From contig NZ_JAFFPT010000027.1 of assembly GCF_016918785.1 (NCBI RefSeq), positions 1 through 64,000 on the forward strand: a stretch of 64,000 bases of DNA, given 5' to 3'. Below the pieces are notes generated by a model that ran no database searches, was not told the DNA's origin, and saw only the letters and a list, made by a program, of their open reading frames with translations. The translations under genes and the position numbers were made by a program. The DNA comes from Leptospira ainazelensis (GTDB taxonomy: Bacteria > Spirochaetota > Leptospiria > Leptospirales > Leptospiraceae). Below are positions 41,080 through 55,073 of the stretch, one piece after another. How positions within the stretch are numbered: position 1 is the first letter of the stretch; each line of letters starts with the position of its first letter.

Positions 41080-41826
41080 TTAGGCGTCTGTCTTATGGCG
41101 GAACCAAACGTTCGGTTCCGCATATTCTCCTAAATTTAAGTCTCGGTCGATGACGACCGGGACAAGACCTCCCGGAATCGCAAACTCGCCCGACTTCGGA
41201 AACTTCAAGTTGGTCCATTCTTCCCATTCCAAAATCGTTCCTTGGATCCACATGGATTTTTTTTCGACGCGGATTTGTTTCGCGCCGGCCTTTTCGTGAA
41301 CACGAATCCAAGGATCTTCCGAAAAACCGTCTTCCCTTTTTCTTTCTAAATATTCTTCCATGGATAAGAATGGAAATTTTTCTTTTTGATTCGGTCTTAC
41401 GCAGGCGAACAAATGGAGAATGCCCTGAGACGCCGCATTCTTTTTGAGCGCCGAAAGAATCGTATGAGACAAACTATAGCCTCTGAATTCCGGAAGAATT
41501 TCGATCGACCAAGCGCTCGCTGAATTGGATCGAACCCCGTTTTCCAAATCTTCTATCCCTTTTAGAACCGATTCCCCCCAACCTTTTGGCAAATTCTCCT
41601 CGTCACCGTCCCAAAAAAAGGGAACTAACTTTCCGGTTCCGGCGATTCTTCGATCCTTTGTGAGCGCGACACAATGTAGGTTCGAAAATTTTTCCACAAT
41701 CAACGAATAAGATTTTTTTCCTATCGGATCCTGGTTTAGAAAAACGGGCCAAACGTCGAGGTCCAATTCTTCTTTGGAAATTCCTTCGTCAAAGGCTTGG
41801 GCAAATGTGATCAGTTGAAATTCCAT
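41080..41826 (-). CDS. GNAT-like acetyltransferase domain protein
   Basis: A protein of 248 residues from ATG 41826 (MEFQLITFAQAF). I chose this start because the longer frame runs back through the terminator of the upstream gene. SYSLIVEKFSNLHCVALTKD, RRIAGTGKLVPFFWDGD, and WSIEILPEFRGYSLSHTILS, the last holding a degenerate acetyl-CoA loop, resemble acyl-homoserine-lactone-synthase-like or GNAT proteins. The C-terminal 80 residues (PWIRVHEKAGAKQIRVEKKS) fit a GNAT end region. The function is uncertain, and a role in amino acid or amine acetylation is only inferred. Confidence 0.6.
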   Translation of the reverse strand: MEFQLITFAQAFDEGISKEELDLDVWPVFLNQDPIGKKSYSLIVEKFSNLHCVALTKDRRIAGTGKLVPFFWDGDEENLPKGWGESVLKGIEDLENGVRSNSASAWSIEILPEFRGYSLSHTILSALKKNAASQGILHLFACVRPNQKEKFPFLSMEEYLERKREDGFSEDPWIRVHEKAGAKQIRVEKKSMWIQGTILEWEEWTNLKFPKSGEFAIPGGLVPVVIDRDLNLGEYAEPNVWFRHKTDA

Positions 41827-41860
41827 TCTTAAATTCAAAAAAGAAATAAGAGAAGAATTG

Positions 41861-41894
41861 AAAACAAAAAAGCCCCCGATTCCGGAGGCTTTTA
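41861..41894 (-). terminator. Rho-independent terminator (minus strand)
   Basis: Read on the minus strand: AAAAGCCTCCGG, short loop, CGGGGGCTTTTT then GTTTT. The 7-bp core stem contains one G-T pair. It terminates the exported-protein gene that ends at 41918 and separates it from the GNAT-like gene. Confidence 0.85.
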
Positions 41895-41917
41895 AAAAAA
41901 GAAAGGACGAGTGAAAA

Positions 41918-43096
41918 TTAAGGAACCGTCGCAAAGGTTACCGTAATCGCGTCCACATAGGCTTGTGTAAGAGTGTCCCAACTGGAACCGGCTGGAGTTG
42001 TAGTCGCTGCCGATTTTCCTACGGTTCCCACTCGATCATACAAAGAATCCACTCTGGAAGAAGGAACGTAATCCGTTGGAATCGCGGAAGAAGCCACACC
42101 CTCCGCAACGAATCCGTTAAAATTAAACAGACCATAGGTTGGTGTAAACGGAATAAACTGATTCACGGTCGATGTGCAAGTAATCGCTTGTCCGGATGTG
42201 ATCGCGGCTTGTTCCAATCCTCCCTTCGCGGTTACGTTTAGATTTCCGTCCAACTTTTGGCTATAGGCAAGTTTGTAGTATTCTCTTCCGGCTCCGGGAC
42301 AAAGACCCTGGTTATGCGCGTAACCGAGCGCGGTTGTTCCCGCATTGATCGGAACTAAGTCCGTGGTTCCCGCAAAACTAACAACGGATTTGAAACAAAA
42401 GATCGTTTGATTGTCCATCTCTTCCAAGATCACTCTTCCCGTATCCACGTCTTGACCCAGCGCATCCGCACCGAGGGTTCCTTTCCAAGAATACGTCTGA
42501 ATCAAACCTTGATTTGCAAATCCGGTAACAACCGGTTGTACAACATAACTTTCGATGATCGCGGTCGCACCGCTCCAACGAACCGGATCCAAACGACTCA
42601 ATTGATAGAGAAGTACGGCCCCGTCTCCACCCGCTTCTCTCGGATTATCATCGAAGAAAAATTGGAGCGCGGCTTGATTGTCGCTCGTGGAACGAAGCTC
42701 GAAAAAATTCGTATAAGACGCGGCGGCGGCTAACGTAGTCGGTTTGTAGGAAACCGCTCCCGAATTCAATTTTAAACGGAGAGTAAAGGATTGTCCGCTC
42801 ATAACTTGATTGGGGAGAGTGAGGTTTACGGTTGTTCCCAAAGGAAAATTTTTACGGATCGCAAAGATCAAATCGTCCATAAAAAGGGAGTTCCCTCTCG
42901 CCCAAGTCGCCGACTGACGCACAAATCCCCAGGTGTCGGCGCTCGCTTTGAGAGGTTGTAACAATTCCAGACGCACCGGAAACGGTTTTGGAGAATCCTC
43001 TCTTACAAAAAATGGAACTCGATCCGAACGAAACGTAAGTCCGGTTCCGAGAAAAAGAAACACAGCGAAAGAAAAGTAGATCCAAGTTTTTTTCAT
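41918..43096 (-). CDS. Exported protein of unknown function
   Basis: A protein of 392 residues from ATG 43096, chosen because GAGGAAA lies 8 nt upstream; the ATG at 43111 overlapping the upstream stop has no ribosome binding site. It has a signal peptide (TWIYFSFAVFLFLGTGL). The mature protein is rich in Ser, Thr, Ala and Asn, with strand-like segments (TVNLTLPNQVMSGQSFTLRL), and has four cysteines. I do not recognise a family. It follows the small lipoprotein gene directly, so the two may form a pair in the envelope. Confidence 0.75.
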   Translation of the reverse strand: MKKTWIYFSFAVFLFLGTGLTFRSDRVPFFVREDSPKPFPVRLELLQPLKASADTWGFVRQSATWARGNSLFMDDLIFAIRKNFPLGTTVNLTLPNQVMSGQSFTLRLKLNSGAVSYKPTTLAAAASYTNFFELRSTSDNQAALQFFFDDNPREAGGDGAVLLYQLSRLDPVRWSGATAIIESYVVQPVVTGFANQGLIQTYSWKGTLGADALGQDVDTGRVILEEMDNQTIFCFKSVVSFAGTTDLVPINAGTTALGYAHNQGLCPGAGREYYKLAYSQKLDGNLNVTAKGGLEQAAITSGQAITCTSTVNQFIPFTPTYGLFNFNGFVAEGVASSAIPTDYVPSSRVDSLYDRVGTVGKSAATTTPAGSSWDTLTQAYVDAITVTFATVP

Positions 43097-43107
43097 GGTC
43101 GGTTTCC

Positions 43108-43308
43108 TCATTGAGCGATTCCCTTAGGGACTATGATAAAAAAACCGGTTTTACTTTGTTCCACATAAGGTTGACTTGCGATCCAAAGAAGAGCTCCGAT
43201 CTGAAGGTCGTCATTTTTTTCCTCTTTTTTACAAGCTCCGAAAAAAAGAGAAACCACAACCGCCGCGGTTAACATTCCCGCAGAAAGAAACATACGAAAT
43301 TTCTTCAT
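43108..43308 (-). CDS. Small lipoprotein
   Basis: A protein of 66 residues from ATG 43308 with a strong ribosome binding site (GGAGG, 7 nt). The signal peptide ends in a lipobox (LFFGAC), giving a mature lipoprotein of about 40 residues starting CKKEEKNDDLQIG. The function is unknown. The downstream exported-protein gene begins 11 bp after its stop, suggesting an operon. Confidence 0.75.
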   Translation of the reverse strand: MKKFRMFLSAGMLTAAVVVSLFFGACKKEEKNDDLQIGALLWIASQPYVEQSKTGFFIIVPKGIAQ

Positions 43309-43489
43309 AAAATATCCTCCCTCGTACACCGAGGTCCATACTCAATTAACAACAGATACATTTGTTATTTTCAAATGGAAAGAATTTGTATCCTTTTAAA
43401 AGTATCCAAAGCAAACGTTTAGTCAATCAGATTCTCTTCATACGCCCTTCTAAGCGAATATCTTTTTTAGTAGTTTTTTATAACAAAGA

Positions 43490-44101
43490 ATGCACTCAAA
43501 CAAAGCCTTAATTCTATTCTTAAGAAATCCGGTATTGGGTCGGGTGAAAACCAGACTCGCCAAAACTCTCGGCGAAAAAACCGCTCTGAAAGTTTACGAA
43601 CAACTTTTGGAAATTACAAAAGAACAAATCAAAAATTTAGAAATTCCCGTTCGGCTGTATTTTGATTCGATTCCGGATTCCGGTTTTTCGGATTGGGGAA
43701 AGCGGACGAGTGTTCATCTTCAAACCGGATCGGACCTCGGGGAAAGAATGAAGAACTCATTTTTAGAAACGTTTCAAAGCGGAACCGAAAAAGTTCTGAT
43801 CATCGGAAGCGACTGCCCCGATCTTGAAACAAAACATATCCGGGAAGCGTTTTCTGCGTTGGAATCCAAAGACGCCGTGATCGGTCCGGCCAAAGACGGA
43901 GGATATTATTTGTTAGGTTTAAAAACCCTTGCTCCGGAGATTTTCACTGAAATTCCCTGGAGCAGCGAACGCGTTTTTGCAATGACATTAGAAAAATTGC
44001 AACTAGCAAGAAAGGACGTCCGGATTCTTCCTTTATTAAACGACATCGACGAGGAAATCGACTTGGATCCGTATCTCTTATCGGGGAAACTTAAAATCTA
44101 A
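43490..44101 (+). CDS. TIGR04282/DUF2064-type glycosyltransferase-like protein
   Basis: A protein of 203 residues. It begins ALILFLRNPVLGRVKTRLAK, the nucleotide-binding opening of this family, and has LQTGSDLGERM, LIIGSDCPDL (metal/nucleotide Asp motif) and VIGPAKDGGYYLLGLK, all diagnostic of the DUF2064 group, some members of which belong to arsenosugar biosynthesis clusters. It is GT-A fold in type; donor and acceptor are unknown here. No arsenic genes are adjacent. Start ATG at 43490. Confidence 0.85.
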   Translation: MHSNKALILFLRNPVLGRVKTRLAKTLGEKTALKVYEQLLEITKEQIKNLEIPVRLYFDSIPDSGFSDWGKRTSVHLQTGSDLGERMKNSFLETFQSGTEKVLIIGSDCPDLETKHIREAFSALESKDAVIGPAKDGGYYLLGLKTLAPEIFTEIPWSSERVFAMTLEKLQLARKDVRILPLLNDIDEEIDLDPYLLSGKLKI

Positions 44102-44189
44102 ACCGATATAAAAGATCATTCCTTAAGAGATCGATTCGAATTCTACAATAAAGGGTTTTCTTTTAAAAACGATTCTCCAGAATACGTCC

Positions 44190-45146
44190 ATGCGATTTTT
44201 CCGGAACCTGAAGGTGTTCTTTTGGATTTTAATTTTTTTCGGAATCGTAACGCCGAACGTCTCGGCAAAAAATTCGGAAGTTTCCACAAACGCGTTTCTA
44301 AAACTCAAAAACGTTAAGTTTCGTTTGGAAGATCGGATCTATTTTACGGTAAAAAAACTGACAGTAGAAGCGGTCTCGAATCGGCAAGGTTCTCCCGTTA
44401 ACTTCAACGATCCCTCCTCATTTCATCTCAATCTTTTTCAGGGTGAAACCGAATTTGAAATTTCAGTCTTGGAATTTTTATTCAACGAAAACATAAAAAC
44501 GTTTCCGAACTTTCCATTACGAAATTTGAAACTATCCACGATCGAAATCGACGGTAAAAGAAAGATTCGAATTTTAGGAGAATATAAACTTGTCTTCTGG
44601 GTGGACGTGGAAATGATCTGCAATCTCGAATTGGTGCCCAACAGTTCGATGTTGATTTTGAAATCGGAATCGATGAACGCCGCCGGAATTCCGGGAGCGG
44701 GAGATCTTCTTTCGTATGTCGGAGTCGGTCTCAAAACGCTTCTTCCGATTCCGGAAGGTCGAGGATTGGAAATCATAGAAAAGAGTTTTCACATCCAATC
44801 GTTTCTGCTCTTACCTCCTCCGCGCATCCAAGGAACGATCCACAATCTCGAATTGTTGTCCGATCGAATTCTCATTCGGTTTGATTCTCAAAAAATTCCT
44901 TCGCTTCCGAGGCTTACGTTTCTGCCCGGAGTTCCCAATCAGATCGCGATGTCCGGAGGTGAAATCCGAGTCGGTTCCGTTTTTTTAAAGAATACGGATC
45001 TGCTTCTGATCGACCAGGATCCTTCCGATCTTCTCGACTTTCACATGAAAAATCTTCTCCTCCAACTTTCTCTCGGGAATCTCAACCTAAACTCAAAGGG
45101 TGAACTCAAAGTATTTCTTCCGGATTACGAAGATTTAAAAAAGTAG
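44190..45146 (+). CDS. Exported protein of unknown function, DUF2993-like pattern
   Basis: A protein of 318 residues with a clear signal peptide (FFWILIFFGIVTPNVSA, cleavage after SAKN). The mature part has alternating strands and few charged clusters. The block VDVEMICNLELVPNSSMLIL then LPIPEGRGLEI recalls lipid-binding DUF2993/LmeA-like proteins, but this is weak. It precedes the MlaC-like/RND/lipoprotein operon by 165 bp on the same strand, so an envelope-lipid role is a reasonable guess. Confidence 0.65.
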   Translation: MRFFRNLKVFFWILIFFGIVTPNVSAKNSEVSTNAFLKLKNVKFRLEDRIYFTVKKLTVEAVSNRQGSPVNFNDPSSFHLNLFQGETEFEISVLEFLFNENIKTFPNFPLRNLKLSTIEIDGKRKIRILGEYKLVFWVDVEMICNLELVPNSSMLILKSESMNAAGIPGAGDLLSYVGVGLKTLLPIPEGRGLEIIEKSFHIQSFLLLPPPRIQGTIHNLELLSDRILIRFDSQKIPSLPRLTFLPGVPNQIAMSGGEIRVGSVFLKNTDLLLIDQDPSDLLDFHMKNLLLQLSLGNLNLNSKGELKVFLPDYEDLKK

Positions 45147-45310
45147 AATTTAATTCCAAGGCGAGTTATAGAAAGGTCGTCCTCAAACCGGCGCTTTCCG
45201 ATTTATTCCGTTGACTTCCCCGACCGCTCAAGAAAGCTGTTGGAAGTCCTAATCCGTTCTTCCTGAACCGTTTCTGGATCCATAAAACTATAAACAACAG
45301 GTAACGTGTT

Positions 45311-45925
45311 GTGAAAAAACTTATTTCCATTCTTTTCCTTTTTTCCCTATTCCTTCCCACTCTGCTTTTTTCCCAAAATTCCGCAGAACCGAACCCGTCG
45401 ACACAAGAAGGAACAAACCCCGCTCCTCCGGAAGAAACTCCGTCAGACGAAGAACAGATCTCTTCCACCGTGAAAAAATTGATCGGCTTTATCCGTTATA
45501 AGAAAAATGAAAAGGCGATCGCGATCATTCACGTAAAACAGTTCAGCAATCAACTTCTGAAATCATCCGGCAAAATCGCGGACGCGGATCGTAAGGAATT
45601 CGAGGAAGCGATCTCCGATTTTATAGTTCATCGCAGTTTTCCGATCGCTCATAAATACTTCGATAAGATCGACATCAACTATGAAAAACCCGCGATCAAA
45701 GGCGACAACGCGACACTCGCTTCTTCGATCATCTGGAACGGTTCGGAAAGAATCACTTTCTCTTGGATCTTAAGTAAGATCGACGGAACCTGGTATGTCA
45801 CCGACTTCTTAAACGAAGGCAAATACGCTTCCGAAACCAATAGAACCAAATCCGTGGATCCTTCGATCAAAAAGAACGGCATCAAACAAACCATCGCGCT
45901 TATCAAAAGAGAAGCAAAGAACTAA
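45311..45925 (+). CDS. MlaC/Ttg2D-like periplasmic protein
   Basis: A protein of 204 residues with start GTG at 45311. A signal peptide (KKLISILFLFSLFLPTLLFS) is followed by a Pro/Glu-rich linker (EPNPSTQEGTNPAPPEETPS). The remaining 150 residues resemble MlaC/Ttg2D: helical region with IADADRKEFEEAISDFIVHR, then NATLASSIIWNGSERITFSW and DGTWYVTDFLNEG. Members carry phospholipids across the periplasm; the HpnM type does so alongside an RND protein. The RND gene starts 7 bp after the stop, making the same pairing. Confidence 0.8.
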   Translation: MKKLISILFLFSLFLPTLLFSQNSAEPNPSTQEGTNPAPPEETPSDEEQISSTVKKLIGFIRYKKNEKAIAIIHVKQFSNQLLKSSGKIADADRKEFEEAISDFIVHRSFPIAHKYFDKIDINYEKPAIKGDNATLASSIIWNGSERITFSWILSKIDGTWYVTDFLNEGKYASETNRTKSVDPSIKKNGIKQTIALIKREAKN

Positions 45926-45932
45926 AACAAAC

Positions 45933-48854
<2,922 letters not shown>

Positions 48855-48861
48855 TTTAAGA

Positions 48862-49440
<579 letters not shown>

Positions 49441-49443
49441 AAC

Positions 49444-49875
49444 TTATTTCGTAGAAGAAGGGGCGGAAAGGGTTTCGAGAAACGTGTTGTATTCCACACA
49501 TTCCGGAATCTGATACGTGACGATAGAACCGCAATCCGCCCGTTCGACACTTTTGATACAGAGTTCCGCGTCCAATTTTAGATCGTCGCTTAATTTTTTG
49601 AGAACGATCGGCTCCGATTTATCCACGTCGTAATTGAAGTCGCTGTAACACTGCGCGTGATCCGGATAAGTCAAAGCGGCTTCCTTACGATGGACCCCTT
49701 CCAGAGAAGACAAATAAGGCTCCTTACAACGACTCATCTGCGAACAATACGCGTCCGCTACCTTTTTATAGACTTCCGCAGAAGCGGCTTGAGAGACGGC
49801 TCCCCCTTTCCCGCAAAAAATCGCAAAAACCGCGATTAAGGCGATACTAAAAGTCCTTTGTAAAAGGGCACGCAT
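49444..49875 (-). CDS. Cysteine-rich lipoprotein
   Basis: A protein of 143 residues. The signal peptide ends FAIFC, a lipobox-like motif (then GKGGAVSQAAS). The mature part has six more cysteines (DAYCSQMSRCKEPY, HAQCYSDFN, AELCIKS, RADCGSI, IPECVEYN), likely three disulphides, a pattern seen in small Leptospira lipoproteins. The function is unknown. It converges with the preceding operon, with only 3 bp between the stops. Confidence 0.72.
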   Translation of the reverse strand: MRALLQRTFSIALIAVFAIFCGKGGAVSQAASAEVYKKVADAYCSQMSRCKEPYLSSLEGVHRKEAALTYPDHAQCYSDFNYDVDKSEPIVLKKLSDDLKLDAELCIKSVERADCGSIVTYQIPECVEYNTFLETLSAPSSTK

Positions 49876-49977
49876 ATCGAAAGGATAAAGATGGAACCCT
49901 CGTTGGCAAGTTTTTTCCTAACTTAAGAATCGGATTCAAGAGCTCGAATTTTTAAAAGAAGGGAGTAAAAACAAACT

Positions 49978-50943
49978 TCAGTTTTCGAGTTTGATTCCAA
50001 AAAGATCCGCGCTGTTTTTCAAAAAGACCTTTTGTTTTACTTCATCGGACAAAGAAGAATTGAGAAGATTCGAAATCGGATGACTGAGCGCGTATGGAAT
50101 GTTGGGAAAATCGGAACCGAAATGGATTCGGTCCGGAAAACGTTCTAAGATCGTAAGATAAGGATCGGTTTGTTCGCCCGTAGCGAGAAAATCAACGAAG
50201 ACCATCGTCGTATCCAGACGAAGTTCCGGAAAAAGGGACATCAACTCAACGTATTCCCAGACTTCGCTCGCACCCATGTGAGCTACTATCGTCCTCAATT
50301 CCGGATAACGTTGAATAAACGACCGAAAATACCGAATGTTTGTATAAAGCCCCGGAAGAGGGGCGTCGCCTGAATGAATCACAAGAGGGATTTTTTTATT
50401 CTCCAAATAAGAAAATGTATCCGAGAGTTCGGGCCGGGTTAAATCCAACCTTCCCACTTCGCAATGAAGTTTAAAACCGCGAAAGCCGTATTCCTCAACG
50501 GCTCGTTTTGTATATTCAAGACAACCCGGTTCGGGAAAAAACGTTCCAAAAAGAATCGCACCCTTGGTATTCGAATGATTCTCAAACACCCAACGATTGA
50601 GACCTTCGGACATTTTTTCCTTATGCGCGTAATTCAAGGTCGTAAAAAAACGAACCTGATTTTTGGCCAAAGATTCGAGACGTTGGGTTTCCGATTCTCG
50701 GTAGGCGATCTCCCAATTGACCCCGTCGAACCACTTCCAGATTTGTTTCATCACGTATTCCGGAAAAAAATGAGTGTGGATATCGATGATAAACGGAAGT
50801 CCGTATTTTTTTAAAAGAAGAAGATGGGACGGAGATTCTTCGTCTCTAAGCGGAGGGCGATTCTCCGGATGTTTCCAGGGAAAGGGAGAAGGAAGAATCG
50901 AATGAGAATCGGAGGAAAGAATATGATGACAACAAGGAAGCAT
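49978..50943 (-). CDS. Amidohydrolase, TIM-barrel metal-dependent (ACMSD-like)
   Basis: A protein of about 321 residues from ATG 50943. The start is uncertain: the frame extends to 50970, and the conserved part only begins at FIIDIHTHFFPEYV. All metal ligands of the amidohydrolase_2 group can be seen: HTH in DIHTHFF, His in FKLHCEVG, His in VIHSGDAP, His in VAHMGAS and Asp in FGSDFPN. It could be a decarboxylase or hydrolase of a small carboxylate; the substrate is unknown. Divergent from the DUF1145 gene. Confidence 0.82.
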   Translation of the reverse strand: MLPCCHHILSSDSHSILPSPFPWKHPENRPPLRDEESPSHLLLLKKYGLPFIIDIHTHFFPEYVMKQIWKWFDGVNWEIAYRESETQRLESLAKNQVRFFTTLNYAHKEKMSEGLNRWVFENHSNTKGAILFGTFFPEPGCLEYTKRAVEEYGFRGFKLHCEVGRLDLTRPELSDTFSYLENKKIPLVIHSGDAPLPGLYTNIRYFRSFIQRYPELRTIVAHMGASEVWEYVELMSLFPELRLDTTMVFVDFLATGEQTDPYLTILERFPDRIHFGSDFPNIPYALSHPISNLLNSSLSDEVKQKVFLKNSADLFGIKLEN

Positions 50944-51049
50944 ACCAAGAGTTTTTTTTCCCCCTAACATGAGTCAATCGATTGTCTCTTTTTTCCTTGA
51001 CGGACGTCGAAGAGAACGTTTCTATTATGGAAATTTTCCGGGGGGAATT

Positions 51050-51319
51050 ATGAATCCAATTTTTCAATCATTGAAGATAGGAACCGTCTTTTTTTGGATC
51101 TTAGTGGGAGCAAGTCTGTCGGGCGCTCTTCTTTTCGGAGAGCCTTTGGACTTTCTCATCCGCGCGGTCGGAATCGGAACTCTCGTAGTACATCTATTCG
51201 AGATCGTATACTTCTGGTTTACTCTCAAACACAAGTCTTCCAATCCGATTCTGGACGCGCTTCAGATTTTGGTTTTTGGCGTTTTCCACATGATCCCTCT
51301 AAAAAACAAACAAGCATAA
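51050..51319 (+). CDS. DUF1145-like small membrane protein
   Basis: A protein of 89 residues from ATG 51050, which has GGGGGA 5 nt upstream; the longer frame starting at 50969 overlaps the divergent gene and lacks support. Three hydrophobic segments (VFFWILVGASLSGALLFG, LIRAVGIGTLVVHLFEIVYF, LQILVFGVFHMIPL) and the VVHLFE / FGVFHMIPL pattern match DUF1145 (YhhL-like). Function unknown. Confidence 0.75.
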   Translation: MNPIFQSLKIGTVFFWILVGASLSGALLFGEPLDFLIRAVGIGTLVVHLFEIVYFWFTLKHKSSNPILDALQILVFGVFHMIPLKNKQA

Positions 51320-51841
51320 GAATCCTCTCTTCAAGACGCAATTTTTCCCGTTCCATTTTACGGAGAAGAATTGCGACGGACCGGTTCCTTCTTCGATTTC
51401 CGGCCCAAGATTATTTTAGAATTTTTGAATATACTTCGTTTAGAAAAAGTCTGTCTGAATCGATCGAACCGGGCGGAACGAGTTTTTTAAAAATGAACCG
51501 TTCCCACAAAGTAAATCACCGTGGAAAACTTGTTCGAATCCGCAAAAAAAATATCTGTCGTAACTACGGCTAACCTCGGGAAAAATCGCGTTCTTGTATA
51601 GGAAACCCATCGGGAACTATAAACCGATTTTTTGGGACAAAGCTCGGGGTATTTTGCCTTATCAGAAAATCAATATTTTGGAAACACAAAGTCTCGGATG
51701 TAGGAACTCCCCACAGCGATTCATTCCTTAGAAAGTTTATAAACCTCGAAGGAGACGTAATCTGTAGGAACTCCTTCTTTTTGTTTGGTATTGGCTCCGA
51801 TTGACGTAGACGGTTTTTCTTTTGCGGTTTAGAACAAACCC
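51320..51841. other. 520-bp gap with two TGTAGGAACTCC motifs
   Basis: TGTAGGAACTCC occurs at 51699-51710 and 51763-51774, the second shortly after a CTTAGAAAGTTTATAAA stretch. I see no gene; the open frame here continues from a shadow of the DUF1145 gene. Confidence 0.45.
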
Positions 51842-53689
51842 TTATTTCAAGGACAAGATCAGGTCGTCCACAATCGTTTCACTCGGAGAACTCCGATTCC
51901 AGACAACCTGCATATAATCCTTCAGTTTCGGATTTTCAATTCCGTTTGAAACCTCGACCCATTCGGATTCTTTCAGATTTTTTTTCCATTCGTTTAAGAA
52001 ACGATAGAAATTTCGAACCAAGGGAAGACAACGTTCTTTTTTGGAATTACAAAACAGAATCTGAGATTTCAAACTTTTCAAAGAAGAATCCTTTGCAAAA
52101 ACCGAATAAACCTCTCTATCGATCGAATCCGAATTCTTCTCTATACTTCGATTCAAATAAATTCCGGCCAAAATTTTACCGCCGTCAGGACAGACTGCAA
52201 TAGGAACCTTCTCGGTATTGGCGACTATCAAACCGTAATTTTTGGAAAACTCAGGACGATTTAAGAATTTGGAATATTCGCAGCTCCATGGAAAATGGAC
52301 TTCCAAAACGTCCGGCTGGCTGACGTCGATATACGAAATCACTCGGTCCTGATTTTTTTTGTTCGCGGCTAAATAACCGAGATCGAATATATTAAATTCC
52401 TTATAAAAGCTCAACGCACCCAAATCCGCGATCGCAACAAGAGGCCTTACGATCTCCTCTTTTTTCGCGATTTCCGAAATCTGTCCCCTTCTCTCCTCGA
52501 AAATCTTGGAACTACAACAGAGATCATAGGACTTGAACTTGTAATTCTTATAGGATAAAAAACCGGCAATAAGGACCAGCGGAAGAATCAAGAATTTCCG
52601 TTTTTCGGTGATCGCACCCGCTCGAATCACAAACAGGATCGCGCCTACTACAGCGAGCCAGGTCATCGGTCTTGCAGGATCGAGTCTGTAGTTTCCAAAA
52701 ATAAACGGATGCAAAAAACCGGGAACCGCGAGCGAAACCGCAAGGATCACGAACAATCGCTCTCGCGAAGAGATTCTCTTAAAAAAAAGAAGAAACAAGG
52801 AGATTGGAATCAGCAAAATCCCGTTTTGTTTAAAACCGAACTTAAAGATCTCCCAATTTTTAGAAAGAGCCGGGTTCAAACGGATCAGATTGTAAACGTT
52901 TTCACCGAGAGAAAGTTCCTGCGCCGTCGATGTGTTGGGAAAGATCTTTCCGAAATATAAAAATCGAATTCCAAAAAATACGATCCAGAGTCCGCCTGCG
53001 ATCCAGATCGGAAGCGTTTTTTTCCAAGAGACACGATTTCGAAACGATATAAAAAGAAAAACGACGCTGATAAAAAAGAGATGAAACACACTTTCGATTC
53101 TCACGAGGGTTGCCGCAAAAAGGAGCAAGGAAGCTCCAAACATCGAAACGTCTTTTCCGTTTGCGATTTGAAAAAGAATCAAAAGATAGACCGTATAGAA
53201 AAGATGCATCCAAGGATTCTCCATCCCCGACGCGTGCCACGCAAGAAACGTAAACGAAACCGAAAGTAAAAGTGTAGTCGATAAAACAAAACCGAAATTC
53301 TCCCAAGCGGAAGTTGTCTCGCGGACTTCTTCAAAAAGTCGATAGAGAACGACGCCGAACAAAAACGTAGTCAACCACCACTGCAAAGTAAAAAACGTAG
53401 TATAGTGAATCGCCGCGAATTTATAGACAAAAGCGAAGATTAAAAATTCCAATGGAGAAGAATAACCTTCGATCAATTCTCCACTCGGATTAACTCCGAT
53501 AAAACCGAAATCGATCCAATTTTTGGCGTGACTCAAAGTGATAATTCCGTCGTCCCGATTCGAGTACAATTCTTCGGGAAAAAAACCTAAGACGATTTTA
53601 AAAACGAGAAGTGTAGCAAACCCGGAGAGAATCGGAAAGAAAAATCGATTTTTGAGTAAGAAATCCGAAATCTTTTTTTTCAAATCCAT
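51842..53689 (-). CDS. Multi-pass membrane protein, GT-C-type glycosyltransferase-like
   Basis: A protein of 615 residues with about ten hydrophobic segments in the first 400. The first external loop carries an acidic pair in ELYSNRDDGIITLSHAKN near residue 45, the place where GT-C enzymes keep catalytic acids. The last 200 residues are soluble (from LVAIADLGALSFYKEFNIFD). Such proteins transfer sugars from polyprenyl phosphate to glycans, lipids or proteins at the outer face of the inner membrane; the call is by layout, not by a specific motif match. No LPS genes are adjacent. Confidence 0.65.
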   Translation of the reverse strand: MDLKKKISDFLLKNRFFFPILSGFATLLVFKIVLGFFPEELYSNRDDGIITLSHAKNWIDFGFIGVNPSGELIEGYSSPLEFLIFAFVYKFAAIHYTTFFTLQWWLTTFLFGVVLYRLFEEVRETTSAWENFGFVLSTTLLLSVSFTFLAWHASGMENPWMHLFYTVYLLILFQIANGKDVSMFGASLLLFAATLVRIESVFHLFFISVVFLFISFRNRVSWKKTLPIWIAGGLWIVFFGIRFLYFGKIFPNTSTAQELSLGENVYNLIRLNPALSKNWEIFKFGFKQNGILLIPISLFLLFFKRISSRERLFVILAVSLAVPGFLHPFIFGNYRLDPARPMTWLAVVGAILFVIRAGAITEKRKFLILPLVLIAGFLSYKNYKFKSYDLCCSSKIFEERRGQISEIAKKEEIVRPLVAIADLGALSFYKEFNIFDLGYLAANKKNQDRVISYIDVSQPDVLEVHFPWSCEYSKFLNRPEFSKNYGLIVANTEKVPIAVCPDGGKILAGIYLNRSIEKNSDSIDREVYSVFAKDSSLKSLKSQILFCNSKKERCLPLVRNFYRFLNEWKKNLKESEWVEVSNGIENPKLKDYMQVVWNRSSPSETIVDDLILSLK

Positions 53690-53764
53690 CGGTAATCGCC
53701 CGTCCTGTAAATAAATTCAAACACTCTTTGCGGTAAAACTAACAAGGACGGGTTTTCAAAAATT

Positions 53765-54676
<912 letters not shown>

Positions 54677-54732
54677 TCTGAGAATTCTTTGGATAACAGT
54701 CGTTTTAAGCAAGGAGGATTTTTCTTCCCAAA

Positions 54733-55065
54733 ATGAAACCGTTTCGAAATTCTGATCGTATGATCGTGATCGCGTCCTCCTATAAAATTTTTGAAGAAAG
54801 AATTGAAGATTTCAAAAAAGTCAGCCAAGAGATGGCGAAAGAATCCCTCGAAACCGAAGACGGAGTTTTGAGACTCGACGTTCTTCAGGCGGATGGAGAC
54901 CCCGGCAAATTTTTATTTATGGAAGTGTATAAAAGCGAGGCCGCTAGAAAAGCCCATCTCGAAACCCCCCAATTTATTTCCTGGAGAAGAGCGGTCCCGG
55001 AATGGTTGAGCCAGGGAAGCACTTCGATTCAATATCTCCCGATCCAGATCGATCTTCCCGGCTAA
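54733..55065 (+). CDS. Antibiotic biosynthesis monooxygenase (ABM)-like protein
   Basis: A protein of 110 residues. The core IVIASSYKIFEERIEDFKKV, then LRLDVLQADGDPGKFLFMEV and YKSEAARKAHLETPQFISWR, fits the dimeric alpha-beta barrel ABM fold. These enzymes oxidise small aromatics or act on haem; the substrate is unknown. AAGGAGG at 54711-54717 lies 15 nt before the ATG chosen; the family usually starts at MIVIASS (54760), so the true start is uncertain. It converges with the cyclase gene. Confidence 0.78.
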   Translation: MKPFRNSDRMIVIASSYKIFEERIEDFKKVSQEMAKESLETEDGVLRLDVLQADGDPGKFLFMEVYKSEAARKAHLETPQFISWRRAVPEWLSQGSTSIQYLPIQIDLPG

Positions 55066-55073
55066 CGCGCGTT

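Noticed and set aside
50969..51049. Longer start for the DUF1145 gene
   Set aside because: The extension overlaps the divergent amidohydrolase gene and has no ribosome binding site, while GGGGGA lies just before the ATG at 51050.
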